From Marinibacterium anthonyi (GTDB lineage Bacteria > Pseudomonadota > Alphaproteobacteria > Rhodobacterales > Rhodobacteraceae), in assembly GCA_003217735.2 (NCBI GenBank), contig CP031585.1, forward strand, positions 3,955,501 to 4,019,500: 64,000 bases of DNA, written 5' to 3'. This document shows positions 25,793-34,183 of the stretch, piece after piece (positions within the stretch are counted from its first letter, which is position 1; every line of letters begins with the position of its first letter). A program made the translations under genes and the position numbers. Below the pieces are notes generated by a model. That model was not told where the DNA came from. It made no database searches and saw only the letters and a list, made by a program, of their open reading frames with translations.

Positions 25793-27582
25793 TTCAGGGC
25801 GGAAATGAACGCTTCCTGCGGGATGTCGACCTTGCCGAACTGGCGCATCTTCTTCTTGCCCGCCTTCTGCTTGTCCAGCAGCTTGCGTTTGCGCGTGGCG
25901 TCGCCGCCGTAGCATTTCGCGGTCACGTCCTTGCGCATGGCCGACAGGGTCTCGCGCGCGATGACCTTGCCGCCGATCGCCGCCTGGATCGGGATCTTGA
26001 ACATGTGGCGGGGGATCAGTTCCTTCAGCTTTTCCACCATGGCGCGGCCGCGCAGTTCGGCGCGATCGCGGTGGACCATCATCGACAGCGCGTCGACGGG
26101 TTCGTCGTTCACCAGGATCGACATCTTCACCAGGCTGTCCTCGCGGTAGCCGGTGAGCTGGTAGTCGAAGGAGGCGTAGCCCTTGGTGACGGATTTGAGC
26201 CGGTCGTAGAAGTCGAAGACGACCTCGTTCAGGGGGAGGTCATAGACGGCCATGGCGCGGGGGCCGGCATAGGTCAGGTCCATCTGGATGCCGCGGCGGT
26301 CCTGGCAAAGCTTGAGCACGTCGCCGAGGTATTCGTCGGGGACCAGGATGGTGGCCTTGATGCGGGGTTCTTCCAGGTGGTCGACAAGGGTGAGGTCGGG
26401 CATGTCGGCGGGGTTGTGCAGTTCCTGCATCGTCCCGTCCTTCATGTAGACATGGTAGACCACCGAGGGCGCGGTGGTGATCAGTTCGATCCCGTATTCG
26501 CGTTCGATCCGGTCGCGGATGACTTCCAGGTGCAGAAGACCCAGGAAGCCGCAGCGGAAGCCGAAGCCGAGGGCGGCGGAGGTTTCCATCTCGGACGAGA
26601 AGCTGGCGTCGTTGAGGGCGAGTTTCTCGATCGCGTCGCGCAGGTCCTCGAATTCGGAGCTGTCGACGGGGAAGAGGCCGCAGAAGACCACGGGGACAGA
26701 GGGTTTGAAGCCCGGCAGCGGGGTGTCGGTGCCGTGCTTGTCGGTGGTGATCGTGTCGCCGACGCGGGTGTCGCGGACCTGTTTGATCTGGGCGGTGATG
26801 TAGCCGATCTCGCCGGGGCCAAGTTCGTCGACGGCGGTCATGGCGGGGCGGTAGACGCCGATGCGGTCGATGTCGTAGGTGCCGCCGGTGCGCATCATGC
26901 GGATGCGCTGGCCCTTCTTGAGCACGCCGTCGATGACGCGGACGATGACGACGACGCCAAGGTAGGGATCGTATTTCGAATCCACCAGCATCGCCTTGAG
27001 CGGCTTGGTCCGGTCGCCTTCCTTGGGGGCCGGCAGGCGGGTGACGATGGCTTCCAGCACGTCGGGGATGCCGACACCGGTCTTGGCCGAGATCATGCAG
27101 GCCTCGGATGCGTCAATGCCGATCACGTCCTCGATCTGTTCCTTCACGCGCTCGGGTTCGGACGCGGGCAGGTCGATCTTGTTGAGCACCGGCACGATCT
27201 CGTGGTCGGCGTCGATGGCGAAATAGACATTGGCCAGTGTCTGCGCCTCGACCCCCTGGGTCGCGTCCACCACCAGCAGGGATCCTTCGACGGCCTGCAT
27301 CGACCGCGACACCTCGTAGGCAAAGTCGACGTGGCCCGGCGTGTCGATGAGGTTCAGCACATAGGTGTTGCCATCCTTGGCCGGGTACTCGATGCGAACG
27401 GTGTTGGCCTTGATGGTGATGCCGCGTTCGCGCTCGATATCCATGGCGTCGAGCAGCTGTTCCTTCATGTCACGTTCGGCCACGGTGCCGGTCAGCTGGA
27501 TCAGCCGGTCGGCAAGGGTGGACTTGCCGTGGTCGATATGGGCCACGATCGAGAAATTACGGATGTGCGAAAGCTCTGTCAT
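25780..27582 (-). CDS. lepA: Elongation factor 4 (LepA) GTPase
   Basis: 600 residues. Ribosomal GTPase acting during elongation/initiation, related to EF-G. G1 is AHIDHGKST, switch/G2 [13 protein letters not shown]3 DTPGHVDF, G4 NKIDLPAS, and the LepA-specific C-terminal region ends in [17 protein letters not shown]. Length is exact for the family. The ATG at 27582 begins the conserved [19 protein letters not shown]; upstream in-frame codons are not conserved. The stop codon lies in a terminator loop. Confidence 0.97.
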   Translation of the reverse strand: MTELSHIRNFSIVAHIDHGKSTLADRLIQLTGTVAERDMKEQLLDAMDIERERGITIKANTVRIEYPAKDGNTYVLNLIDTPGHVDFAYEVSRSMQAVEGSLLVVDATQGVEAQTLANVYFAIDADHEIVPVLNKIDLPASEPERVKEQIEDVIGIDASEACMISAKTGVGIPDVLEAIVTRLPAPKEGDRTKPLKAMLVDSKYDPYLGVVVIVRVIDGVLKKGQRIRMMRTGGTYDIDRIGVYRPAMTAVDELGPGEIGYITAQIKQVRDTRVGDTITTDKHGTDTPLPGFKPSVPVVFCGLFPVDSSEFEDLRDAIEKLALNDASFSSEMETSAALGFGFRCGFLGLLHLEVIRDRIEREYGIELITTAPSVVYHVYMKDGTMQELHNPADMPDLTLVDHLEEPRIKATILVPDEYLGDVLKLCQDRRGIQMDLTYAGPRAMAVYDLPLNEVVFDFYDRLKSVTKGYASFDYQLTGYREDSLVKMSILVNDEPVDALSMMVHRDRAELRGRAMVEKLKELIPRHMFKIPIQAAIGGKVIARETLSAMRKDVTAKCYGGDATRKRKLLDKQKAGKKKMRQFGKVDIPQEAFISALKMDS

Positions 27583-27741
27583 GAAGGGCCATATGCGGTG
27601 GAAACGGGTAACGGTCAAGCGGCACTGCGTGCCTTGCATCACGTTGTCGAAAGGCGCCGTGGGGTGCAATTGCAGATTGGCGCCGGTTACGCCATATTGC
27701 GGTCGAAACCGGGAGACACCGGTGCGAACGAGAGCAGGCAT

Positions 27742-28050
27742 ATGAACAAGTTCCCATTGGCGGCCGGACTGGCGGCAACACTCCTGTGCATTCCCCTTGC
27801 GGCCGAGGCGGGACCGATCAACCGGGCCTGCATGGATTCGGGCCGGCGGGGCGCATCAAGCGCGCTGTGTTCCTGCCTGGACCGGGTATCCAAGGACACG
27901 CTGACCCGGTCGGACCGGCGCAAGGCGGCCCGCTTCTTCGCCGACCCGCAAAAGGCGCAGGACATGCGCCAATCCGATCGCCCCAAGGACGAGGCTTTCT
28001 GGAAGCGCTACCAGCACTTCACCGACAAGGCCGCGGACATGTGCGGATAA
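27742..28050 (+). CDS. Small secreted Cys-containing protein
   Basis: 102 residues. Signal peptide (cleavage near AEA, ~22), then a helical mature domain with four Cys: [14 protein letters not shown] and the C-terminal MCG. Conserved-looking segments include [20 protein letters not shown] and AFWKRYQHF. The Cys pattern suggests two disulphides in the periplasm. Function unknown. It is divergent from lepA, with 159 bp between starts. Confidence 0.7.
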   Translation: MNKFPLAAGLAATLLCIPLAAEAGPINRACMDSGRRGASSALCSCLDRVSKDTLTRSDRRKAARFFADPQKAQDMRQSDRPKDEAFWKRYQHFTDKAADMCG

Positions 28051-28093
28051 GGCGCGTTGCCGCCCGGCCGCGGCGCGAACGGTGATTGCGGAA

Positions 28094-28228
28094 GGTATTT
28101 GGGACCAAGAAGAAGCCGCAATCCGGGGCGCTCGCGACCTCCGTGGCCCTTCCTGAGACTTGTTGCTTCTTCTTGGTCCCAAATACCCTCGGGGGAGTCC
28201 TCCAGCGGAGGACGGGGGCAGCGCCCCC
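28094..28228. repeat. Composite CTTCTTCTTGG repeat, fullest copy
   Basis: Two 23-base arms in perfect inverted orientation (28094-28116 and 28165-28187) contain CCAAGAAGAAG / CTTCTTCTTGG next to the GGTATTTGGG / CCCAAATACC part. The right arm continues into GTCCTCC-AGC-GGAGGAC (28197-28213) and GGGGGC-AGC-GCCCCC (28214-28228). It lies between two plus-strand genes. Other copies: 37645, 39079, 49221, and a degenerate one at 4015. Confidence 0.85.
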
Positions 28229-28303
28229 ATCCCCTGGTCGCCACAAGCCTTGACCCGTCCGCTTCCGCACCGCAGAAAACCCAAAACCGATCCGGATCCC
28301 AAA

Positions 28304-29266
28304 ATGCTCAAAGGCGTCACCCTGCGCGGGCTGGAAGTATTCGAAGCCCTGGCCGCCCATGGCTCGGTGGCGGCGGCGGCCGAGGCCACCGGTCTCAGCC
28401 AGCCGGCGGTCAGCCAGCAGCTGACCAACCTGGAAAAGGCGTTGGGTACGACGCTGGTCGAACGGGCGCGGCGGCCGATGCGGCTGACACGGGCCGGGCG
28501 GGGGTTTCTGGCAAGGACCGAAAACGCGCTGAGGGAGCTGCGCATCGCCCAGAGCGAGCTGTCGGTGATGGACCTGTCGGACCTGCCGGCGCTGGATATC
28601 GGGCTGATCGACGATTTCGACAATGACCTGACGCCGCGCCTGGTGACCGTGCTGGCCGACAGCCTGACCCGCTGCCGCTTCAAGCTGATCACCGCCCCCA
28701 GCCGCGAGATCAGCCAGGCGATGATCGACGGCGTCTTTCACATCGCCGTTGCCGCCAGCAGCGGAGAGGTGCTGGACGGGGTCGTTGAATACCCGCTGGT
28801 GCGCGACCCGTTCGTCGCCGTCGCCCCGCGCGACCGGGTCAGCGATGCCGATCAGCTGCTGGAGGATCTGGCCGACCTGCCGTTCCTGCGGTATGCCGGC
28901 GACCAGCTGATCGCCCGCCAGATCGAGGCGCTGCTGTCGCGCCATGGGCTGGCTTTCGAGGAACGCTTCGAGATCGGCAGCCATCCCGCCCTGATGGCGA
29001 TGGTCGCCCGCAGCATAGGCTGGGCCATCACCACGCCGCTGGGCTACATGCGGGCCACCCGGTTTCATGACGACCTCAGCTGCTTTCCCCTGCCCTTCGA
29101 TGCCGGTGCGCGCACGATCTCGCTGTTTGCGCGCAGCGATTTCACCTCGTCCGTGCCGCTGGACGTGGCGCAGACCATGCGCCGGCTGGTGCAGGGGCAC
29201 ATGATCGACCCGGCCGTGGGGCGCCTGCCCTGGCTGGGGGGCGAATTGAAGGTGATCGAGGCCTGA
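28304..29266 (+). CDS. LysR-family transcriptional regulator
   Basis: 320 residues. N-terminal winged helix-turn-helix (LRGLEVFEALAAHGSVAAAA, then SQPAVSQQLTNLEKALGTTL) and a periplasmic-binding-like effector domain from ~95 (LDIGLIDDFDNDLTPRLVTV). LysR proteins usually control a neighbouring divergent gene, but the upstream neighbour is on the same strand behind a long repeat and the downstream LMW phosphatase converges. The target and ligand cannot be named. Confidence 0.9.
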   Translation: MLKGVTLRGLEVFEALAAHGSVAAAAEATGLSQPAVSQQLTNLEKALGTTLVERARRPMRLTRAGRGFLARTENALRELRIAQSELSVMDLSDLPALDIGLIDDFDNDLTPRLVTVLADSLTRCRFKLITAPSREISQAMIDGVFHIAVAASSGEVLDGVVEYPLVRDPFVAVAPRDRVSDADQLLEDLADLPFLRYAGDQLIARQIEALLSRHGLAFEERFEIGSHPALMAMVARSIGWAITTPLGYMRATRFHDDLSCFPLPFDAGARTISLFARSDFTSSVPLDVAQTMRRLVQGHMIDPAVGRLPWLGGELKVIEA

Positions 29267-29295
29267 GAAAAGCGGTCTGAAAGAGGAAGCTGAGC

Positions 29296-29733
29296 TCAGC
29301 GCGACTGCAGCCAGCGGTCGAGCCCGGCGATGCCCGCTTCGATCAGGTCCAGCGCCCCGTCGAAATCGCGGGTGTAATAGGGATCGGGCACGGCATCTAC
29401 GGCGCCGTCTATGAAATCGGTCAGGCGGCGGAGGTCGGTGGTGTTGCCGGGCGGACGGATGTCTTCCAGCGCGGCCATGTTGTCGCCGTCCATGGCCAGG
29501 ATCAGGTCGAACTGCTTGAAATCGTCGGCAATGGCCTTGCGCCCGTACTGCCCCGTCATCGGGATGCCGCGCGCGCCGGCGGCGCGCACCATCGGGGGAT
29601 AGGGCGGTTCGCCTTCGTGCCAGCCGGAGGTGCCGGCGCTGTCGATCTCGTGGTCGGACAGGCGGACACGGGCCACCGCCTCGGCGGCCGGAGACCGGCA
29701 GATGTTGCCCAGGCAGACGAAGAGGATGCGCAT
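29296..29733 (-). CDS. Low-molecular-weight protein-tyrosine phosphatase
   Basis: 145 residues. The P-loop CLGNICRS (nucleophile Cys7, Arg13) at the extreme N-terminus and the general-acid DPYY at 117-120 are both intact. Length is typical. Members act on tyrosine-phosphorylated proteins, often of polysaccharide export, or on arginine phosphate. No tyrosine kinase is in the window. GGGAGAC precedes the start. Divergent from the sirtuin gene, with 54 bp between starts. Confidence 0.93.
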   Translation of the reverse strand: MRILFVCLGNICRSPAAEAVARVRLSDHEIDSAGTSGWHEGEPPYPPMVRAAGARGIPMTGQYGRKAIADDFKQFDLILAMDGDNMAALEDIRPPGNTTDLRRLTDFIDGAVDAVPDPYYTRDFDGALDLIEAGIAGLDRWLQSR

Positions 29734-29787
29734 GGATGTCTCCCTGTCCGGTCTTTCAAAGTCGGGGGACTATGGCATGAAGGGGTC

Positions 29788-30480
29788 ATGAAGAATATCG
29801 TGATTCTGACGGGCGCCGGGATCTCGGCGGAAAGCGGGATGGGCACCTTTCGCGATGAAGGCGGCCTGTGGACGCAATACGCGATCGAGGATGTCGCCAC
29901 GCCCGAGGGCTTTGCCCGCAACCCTGCCCTGGTGCAGGAGTTCTACAACATCCGCCGCGTGAAGGCCGCCGAAGCCATGCCCAATGCCGCCCATGAAGCG
30001 CTGGCGCGGCTGGAGCGGGACTGGCCCGGGTCGGTCACCATCGTGACGCAGAACGTGGACGGGCTGCATGAAAAGGGCGGCTCGGGCGAGGTGCTGCACA
30101 TGCACGGGGAACTGGCGGGGGCGCTGTGCGCGGACTGCGGACACCGGTGGGTCGCGCCGCAGGAGATGACGGTCGGGGAGCCCTGCCCGGCCTGCGGCGC
30201 CCCCTGCGGGCGGCCGGATGTCGTGTGGTTCGGGGAAATGCCCTATCACATGGACCGGATCTTTGACCTGTTGGAGACGGCGGATGTCTTTGCCGCGATC
30301 GGGACGTCAGGGCAGATCTATCCGGCGGCGGCTTTCGTGCACCAGGCAAGGGAGGCCGGCGCCCATACGGTCGAGCTGAACCTGGAGCCGTCCGAGGTCG
30401 CCCAGGGGTTCGACGAGATCCGCACCGGTCCGGCCTCGCGCATCGTGCCGCTTTGGGTCGAGGATCTGCTGAAGGGCTGA
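29788..30480 (+). CDS. cobB: NAD-dependent protein deacylase, class III sirtuin
   Basis: 230 residues. Removes acyl groups from lysines using NAD+. Seen: NAD-binding TGAGISAESG (8-17), TQNVDGLH, catalytic His106 in HMHGE, four zinc Cys (114, 117, 133, 136), and GTSGQIYPA. Tyr53 and Arg56 (FYNIRR) form the YxxR pair that marks class III sirtuins able to take succinyl/malonyl groups. AAGGGG precedes the ATG. Acyl-CoA synthetases such as PrpE are likely targets by analogy with enterics. Confidence 0.94.
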   Translation: MKNIVILTGAGISAESGMGTFRDEGGLWTQYAIEDVATPEGFARNPALVQEFYNIRRVKAAEAMPNAAHEALARLERDWPGSVTIVTQNVDGLHEKGGSGEVLHMHGELAGALCADCGHRWVAPQEMTVGEPCPACGAPCGRPDVVWFGEMPYHMDRIFDLLETADVFAAIGTSGQIYPAAAFVHQAREAGAHTVELNLEPSEVAQGFDEIRTGPASRIVPLWVEDLLKG

Positions 30481-30555
30481 GCCATCCCGGCAGGCGGGGC
30501 GACGAGCGCTGCCTTTGGCAGCGGGAGGAGCGCCGCTCCCCCCGTCTGCGCCGCT

Positions 30556-31056
30556 TCAGCCGTCGCTTTCCATCTTCATGCCGGACATGTCGTGGCCGCC
30601 GTCTTCGGGCTGGCGGTCCAGGTCGACGGGAATGTCGATCTCCACGTCGCCGGCCTTTTCGAAGGTCAGGGTCATGTGGATCACGTCATCGGGCTTCATC
30701 GGGCCGGTCAGGCCCATCAGCATGACGTGGTCGCCGCCGCGCGCCAGCATGTGCATGCCGCCGGCGGGAACGGGGAAGCCTTCTTCGACCTCCATCATCT
30801 TCATCACGCCTTCGCCCATGTCCATGTGCGTGTGCAATTCGGCCCTGGCGGCGGCGTCGGTCTGCACGCCGATCAGACGGTCATCGGTGTCGCCATCATT
30901 ATGGATGACCATGAAGGCGGCGCCGGATTTCGACACCGGCGTGGCCGAGCGGGCATAGGCATCGGTGACGGTGATGTCCCGGGCCAGGGCCGGAACGGCA
31001 GGCAGGGCCAGAAGGCAGGCGGCCAGGGCGGCGCTGGTGAGGGTTTTCGCGTTCAT
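30556..31056 (-). CDS. Periplasmic copper chaperone PCu(A)C
   Basis: 166 residues with a signal peptide (cleavage near ALA, ~25). The copper site H-x10-M-x21-H-x-M is exact: His77, Met88, His110, Met112. The C-terminal tail is Met/His/Asp-rich (GHDMSGMKMESDG), a likely extra metal site. Proteins of this family deliver Cu(I) to the CuA site of cytochrome oxidase. GGAGCGAGAG precedes the ATG. It is followed upstream on the same strand by a small Cys protein that may also handle copper. Confidence 0.92.
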   Translation of the reverse strand: MNAKTLTSAALAACLLALPAVPALARDITVTDAYARSATPVSKSGAAFMVIHNDGDTDDRLIGVQTDAAARAELHTHMDMGEGVMKMMEVEEGFPVPAGGMHMLARGGDHVMLMGLTGPMKPDDVIHMTLTFEKAGDVEIDIPVDLDRQPEDGGHDMSGMKMESDG

Positions 31057-31137
31057 CTCTCGCTCCATTCGGTTTCGGTTTTCAGGGAAACGATGCCGGA
31101 CGGACAGCACGGCCCGGAGCATCCGGGAGGCGCGACG

Positions 31138-31500
31138 TCAGAACACCGGCAGGGGCGAGAGCGGAGGGTCGCGGGCCTGGGCGGGGGGCTGGCGCAGGGA
31201 CCGGCCGGGGCGGTCCGCCAGCGGGGCGGTGACCAGGATCAGGCGGGAGGCCAGTACCAGGGGCAGCGCGGCAAGCGCGACGGCATTCAGCAGCGTCAGG
31301 ACGCCCTGGGGACAGAAATGCGGGGGTTTGACCGGCTGGCCGTCCTTGTCGAGGAAGACCATGACCGGGCCGGAGCCGGTGCACAGCTGGACCTGCCCCG
31401 CCGGCAGCGGCGCGCCGCGCGCGACGGCCAGGGCCTGACCGGTCACCGCCAGCAGCAGCGACAGGAGCAGCGCGTTCCATATCCGCAGGATCCGTGTCAT
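31138..31500 (-). CDS. Small membrane/secreted protein, DUF2946-like
   Basis: 120 residues. N-terminal hydrophobic signal or anchor (ALLLSLLLAVTGQALA), a Cys strand QLCTGSGPVMVFLDKDG, HFCPQG, and a second hydrophobic helix (LLNAVALAALPLVLASRLIL). The order CTGxG...D.DG...HxC resembles DUF2946, whose members are often near copper genes; the copper chaperone gene lies 81 bp downstream. The family match is tentative. Confidence 0.6.
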   Translation of the reverse strand: MTRILRIWNALLLSLLLAVTGQALAVARGAPLPAGQVQLCTGSGPVMVFLDKDGQPVKPPHFCPQGVLTLLNAVALAALPLVLASRLILVTAPLADRPGRSLRQPPAQARDPPLSPLPVF

Positions 31501-31575
31501 CGCGCCGGACCCTGCCCGAAGCCATGCGCCCCGGCAAGGGGCGGCACGCCGAAGGGGCGGGACACAAGACCGCAG

Positions 31576-31632
31576 TCAGGCGGGCGTCAGGGCATCAGGC
31601 GGGCGTCAGGGCGTCAGGGGGGCGTCAGGGCA
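31576..31632. repeat. Three tandem 19-bp repeats
   Basis: Units begin TCAGGCGGGCGTCAGGGC (31576, 31595) with a third diverged copy (31614). They lie between rpmB and the DUF2946-like gene. Each unit holds GTCAGG twice. No coding or spacer structure. Confidence 0.8.
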
Positions 31633-31678
31633 GCGGGGCAGCGGACCTGGGTCGGCAATCGGGTGGGACGAATGCGAA

Positions 31679-31708
31679 CGCCCTCCGCGCCGCAAGGCGC
31701 GAAGGGCG
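31679..31708 (-). terminator. rpmB terminator
   Basis: A 13-base stem with one mismatch and a GCAA loop (plus strand; TTGC as read for rpmB) begins 24 bases after the rpmB stop. The following minus-strand sequence (TTCGCATTCG) is only moderately T-rich. Confidence 0.55.
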
Positions 31709-31731
31709 TCGACTGTCCCTCGATGAAGGGC

Positions 31732-32025
31732 TCAGGCTGCGGTCGCGGCCTTTGCCTTCTCGATGTCTTTTTTGACCTTCAGGGCGTTGGCCGAGAGTTC
31801 CTCGTCCTTCGCCTTTGCCAGGAAGGCGTCCAGCCCGCCGCGGTGATCGACGCTGCGCAGGGCCGAAGCCGAGATCCGCAGCTTGACGCCACGGCCCAGG
31901 GCTTCCGACTGAAGCGTGACGTCGTTCAGGTTCGGCAGGAACCGGCGTCTGGTCTTGTTGTTCGCATGGCTGACATTGTTGCCAGTCATCGGGCCTTTCC
32001 CGGTCAGTTCGCAACGGCGCGACAT
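31732..32025 (-). CDS. rpmB: 50S ribosomal protein L28
   Basis: 97 residues. [20 protein letters not shown] with [13 protein letters not shown] is diagnostic of L28. The C-terminal Lys/Ala-rich extension is usual in alphaproteobacteria. GAGG precedes the ATG. It is monocistronic, with its own terminator, and upstream DNA carries paired-hairpin copy B before meaB. Confidence 0.97.
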   Translation of the reverse strand: MSRRCELTGKGPMTGNNVSHANNKTRRRFLPNLNDVTLQSEALGRGVKLRISASALRSVDHRGGLDAFLAKAKDEELSANALKVKKDIEKAKAATAA

Positions 32026-32219
32026 AGCGTATCCTCTGTCTTGCGGCGCGGCGGGTCTTCCCGGCGCCAAATAGAAGGGGCGCGGCCAGAGGCAGCGCCC
32101 GGAATTCGGTTCAGCGTCCTTATGGGGAATCGCCCGGGCAGTCAAGTGCCGTGACCGATTTACCCCGTCCCCTCCCCTGTCCCCTCCCCCGTCGAACCGC
32201 CTTCGGGGCCGGGCGCGAA

Positions 32220-32263
32220 AAAATTCTTGATAGAATTTTGGCAAGAATTTTTTGAAAATTCTT
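32220..32263. repeat. Paired AT-rich hairpins (copy B, variant)
   Basis: AAAATTCT-TGAT-AGAATTTT (32220-32239) and AAGAATTTT-TTG-AAAATTCTT (32243-32263). It lies 26 bp beyond the meaB 3' end. The arms differ from copies A and C but match the second hairpin of copy D (GAATTTTCG...CGAAAATTC), which links the variants. Confidence 0.7.
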
Positions 32264-32288
32264 GGGCCGCGCCGGGACGGGACCGCCC

Positions 32289-33317
32289 CTATCCGGTGCA
32301 GCGCGTGGTGTCGAGGCTGTGCAGCATCTCCTGCGCCGCGGCGCCCGGGGTCTTTTCGCCCTGGGCCACGGCGCGGGCCAGGTGGTCGAGCGTGGCGCGC
32401 GCGGGTCCCGTTTCCAGTTGGGCCAGCAGCGCATTGCGCACCTCCTGGTCGAACCAGTAGCGGGCCTGTTCCGCGCGGCGCCGGTCCCACCAGCCGCTGT
32501 CCCGGCGCCAGGCGATCAGGGCGCGCATCTCGTCCCAGGCGGATTCGAGCCCCGCTTCGGTGATGGCCGAGACCATCCTTGCCTTGGGGAACCCCGGCGG
32601 ATCCTGCGGGCGTTTGCGCAGCAGCCGCAGCGCGCCGGCGTAATCGGCGCAGGTGCGGGTGGCCGCGGCCTTCAGTTCGCCATCGGCCTTGTTGATCAGG
32701 ATCAGGTCGGCGATTTCCATGATCCCGCGCTTGACGCCCTGCAATTCGTCCCCGCCGGCCGGGGCCAGCAGCAGCACGAACAGGTCCGACATTTCCGCCA
32801 CCACGGTTTCCGACTGGCCCACGCCCACGGTTTCGATGATGACGACGTCGAACCCCGCCGCCTCGCAGATCGCGACAGCTTCGCGCGACCGGCGCGCGAC
32901 GCCGCCCAGCTGGCTTTGGCTGGGCGACGGGCGGATGAAGGCGTTCCGTTCGCGGCTGAGCCGGTCCATCCGGGTCTTGTCGCCCAGGATCGACCCGCCC
33001 GAGCGGGCCGAGCTGGGGTCGACGGCCAGCACGGCGACGCGCAGCCCCTGCCCCACCAGCATCATGCCGAAGGCTTCGGTGAAGGTGGATTTGCCCACCC
33101 CCGGCGTGCCCGACAACCCGATGCGGATCGCCTCGCGCGGGGGGGTGGTGCGCAGCCGTTCCAGCAATTCGGTCGCCTGGGCCCGGTGATCGGCGCGGCG
33201 GCTTTCCACAAGGGTGATGGCCCGGGCAAGAGCCCGCCGATCCCCGTTCAAGATCCTGTCAGAAAGCTGTGCAAGGTCCATCAGCGCATCCATATGGTCG
33301 TCCAAGTGATCGCCCAT
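32289..33317 (-). CDS. meaB: Methylmalonyl-CoA mutase-associated GTPase MeaB
   Basis: 342 residues. P-loop chaperone that guards B12-dependent methylmalonyl-CoA mutase and gates adenosylcobalamin loading. Seen: Walker [11 protein letters not shown] (~70), base of switch [28 protein letters not shown], and the specificity motif NKADGE. The C-terminal dimerisation arm is present. The mutase and propionyl-CoA carboxylase genes are not in view, but mce (55492) and prpE (16094) are. Divergent from the DUF3108 gene. Confidence 0.95.
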   Translation of the reverse strand: MGDHLDDHMDALMDLAQLSDRILNGDRRALARAITLVESRRADHRAQATELLERLRTTPPREAIRIGLSGTPGVGKSTFTEAFGMMLVGQGLRVAVLAVDPSSARSGGSILGDKTRMDRLSRERNAFIRPSPSQSQLGGVARRSREAVAICEAAGFDVVIIETVGVGQSETVVAEMSDLFVLLLAPAGGDELQGVKRGIMEIADLILINKADGELKAAATRTCADYAGALRLLRKRPQDPPGFPKARMVSAITEAGLESAWDEMRALIAWRRDSGWWDRRRAEQARYWFDQEVRNALLAQLETGPARATLDHLARAVAQGEKTPGAAAQEMLHSLDTTRCTG

Positions 33318-33395
33318 GTGTCATGCCTTGGCCGGCCGCGGCTTGTCTACCCCGCGCAACGGCGCATGTTGAACCAGTACCATTGCCGGAGCCCG

Positions 33396-34142
33396 ATGAT
33401 GATCCGACTTGCCCTTTCCCTGTTGTCCGCCGCGGCCCTGGCCGTTCCCATGCTGGCCGTCCCGGTCGCTGGCCCATTGGCGGCCCAGACCCGGACCGAC
33501 GCCGAATTCGTCGTCAAGCTGTACGGCGCCAACCTGGCGCGGATCCGGCTGACCGGCGAAACCTCGGCCAGCGGCTACGAGGTGAGCGGCACGTTGTCGA
33601 CCACCGGCATCGCCAGCGCGCTGAGCAACACCAGCTATGACGGCACGGCAAAGGGCCGCCGGTCCGGCCTGACGTTCCGCCCCGCGCGTTACGACGAGCT
33701 GGTCATCGAGCGCGACAAGCGCAAGGACGGCGCGCTGGTCTATGCCTCGGGCGTGCCGCAGCCCGTCGGCTACAAGGCCGAGGAACGCATGGACGACGCG
33801 CTGGACGTGGCCACACAGGGCGACACGGTCGATCCGCTGACGGCGATCTTCATGGTGCTGCGCGACCAGCCCGCCGACGAGGTCTGCCCGCCGGTACGCC
33901 AGTATGTCTTTGACGGCGAACGCCGGTCGGTGGTCGAACTGACGCGGACATCGCAAAGCGCCGAGGAGATCGTCTGCGCCGGTCAGTTCAAGCGGGTGAA
34001 GGGCTATCCGAAGGACGAATACGACAACAAGCGCAAGGTCTTCCCGATCGAGGTGACGTATCGGCGGGCGGGCGACGTGATGCAGGTGCAGACCATGTCG
34101 CTGCAGACCGATTACGGGCTGGGCCATCTGGAGCGCCGCTAG
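33396..34142 (+). CDS. Secreted DUF3108 protein
   Basis: 248 residues with a signal peptide (MMIRLALSLLSAAALAVPML, cleavage near LAA|Q, ~30). The mature part is beta-rich: FVVKLYGANLARIRLTGE, GYEVSGTLSTTGIA, and DPLTAIFMVLRD, as in DUF3108 periplasmic proteins of unknown function. Two Cys (EVCPPV, IVCAGQ) may form a disulphide. GGAG precedes the ATG pair at 33396/33399. It is 41 bp before hrpB and may be co-transcribed. Confidence 0.8.
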   Translation: MMIRLALSLLSAAALAVPMLAVPVAGPLAAQTRTDAEFVVKLYGANLARIRLTGETSASGYEVSGTLSTTGIASALSNTSYDGTAKGRRSGLTFRPARYDELVIERDKRKDGALVYASGVPQPVGYKAEERMDDALDVATQGDTVDPLTAIFMVLRDQPADEVCPPVRQYVFDGERRSVVELTRTSQSAEEIVCAGQFKRVKGYPKDEYDNKRKVFPIEVTYRRAGDVMQVQTMSLQTDYGLGHLERR

Positions 34143-34183
34143 GGCCGCTGGACGGCACGCGCGCGATTGCCGATAAGGCGGCG

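Noticed and set aside
26005-27741. Long plus-strand frame opposite lepA
   Set aside because: It is an antisense shadow; only its in-frame end (27742-28050), with its own start and signal peptide, is a gene.
31576-31632. Possible CRISPR array
   Set aside because: The units are directly tandem with no unique spacers, and no cas genes are nearby.
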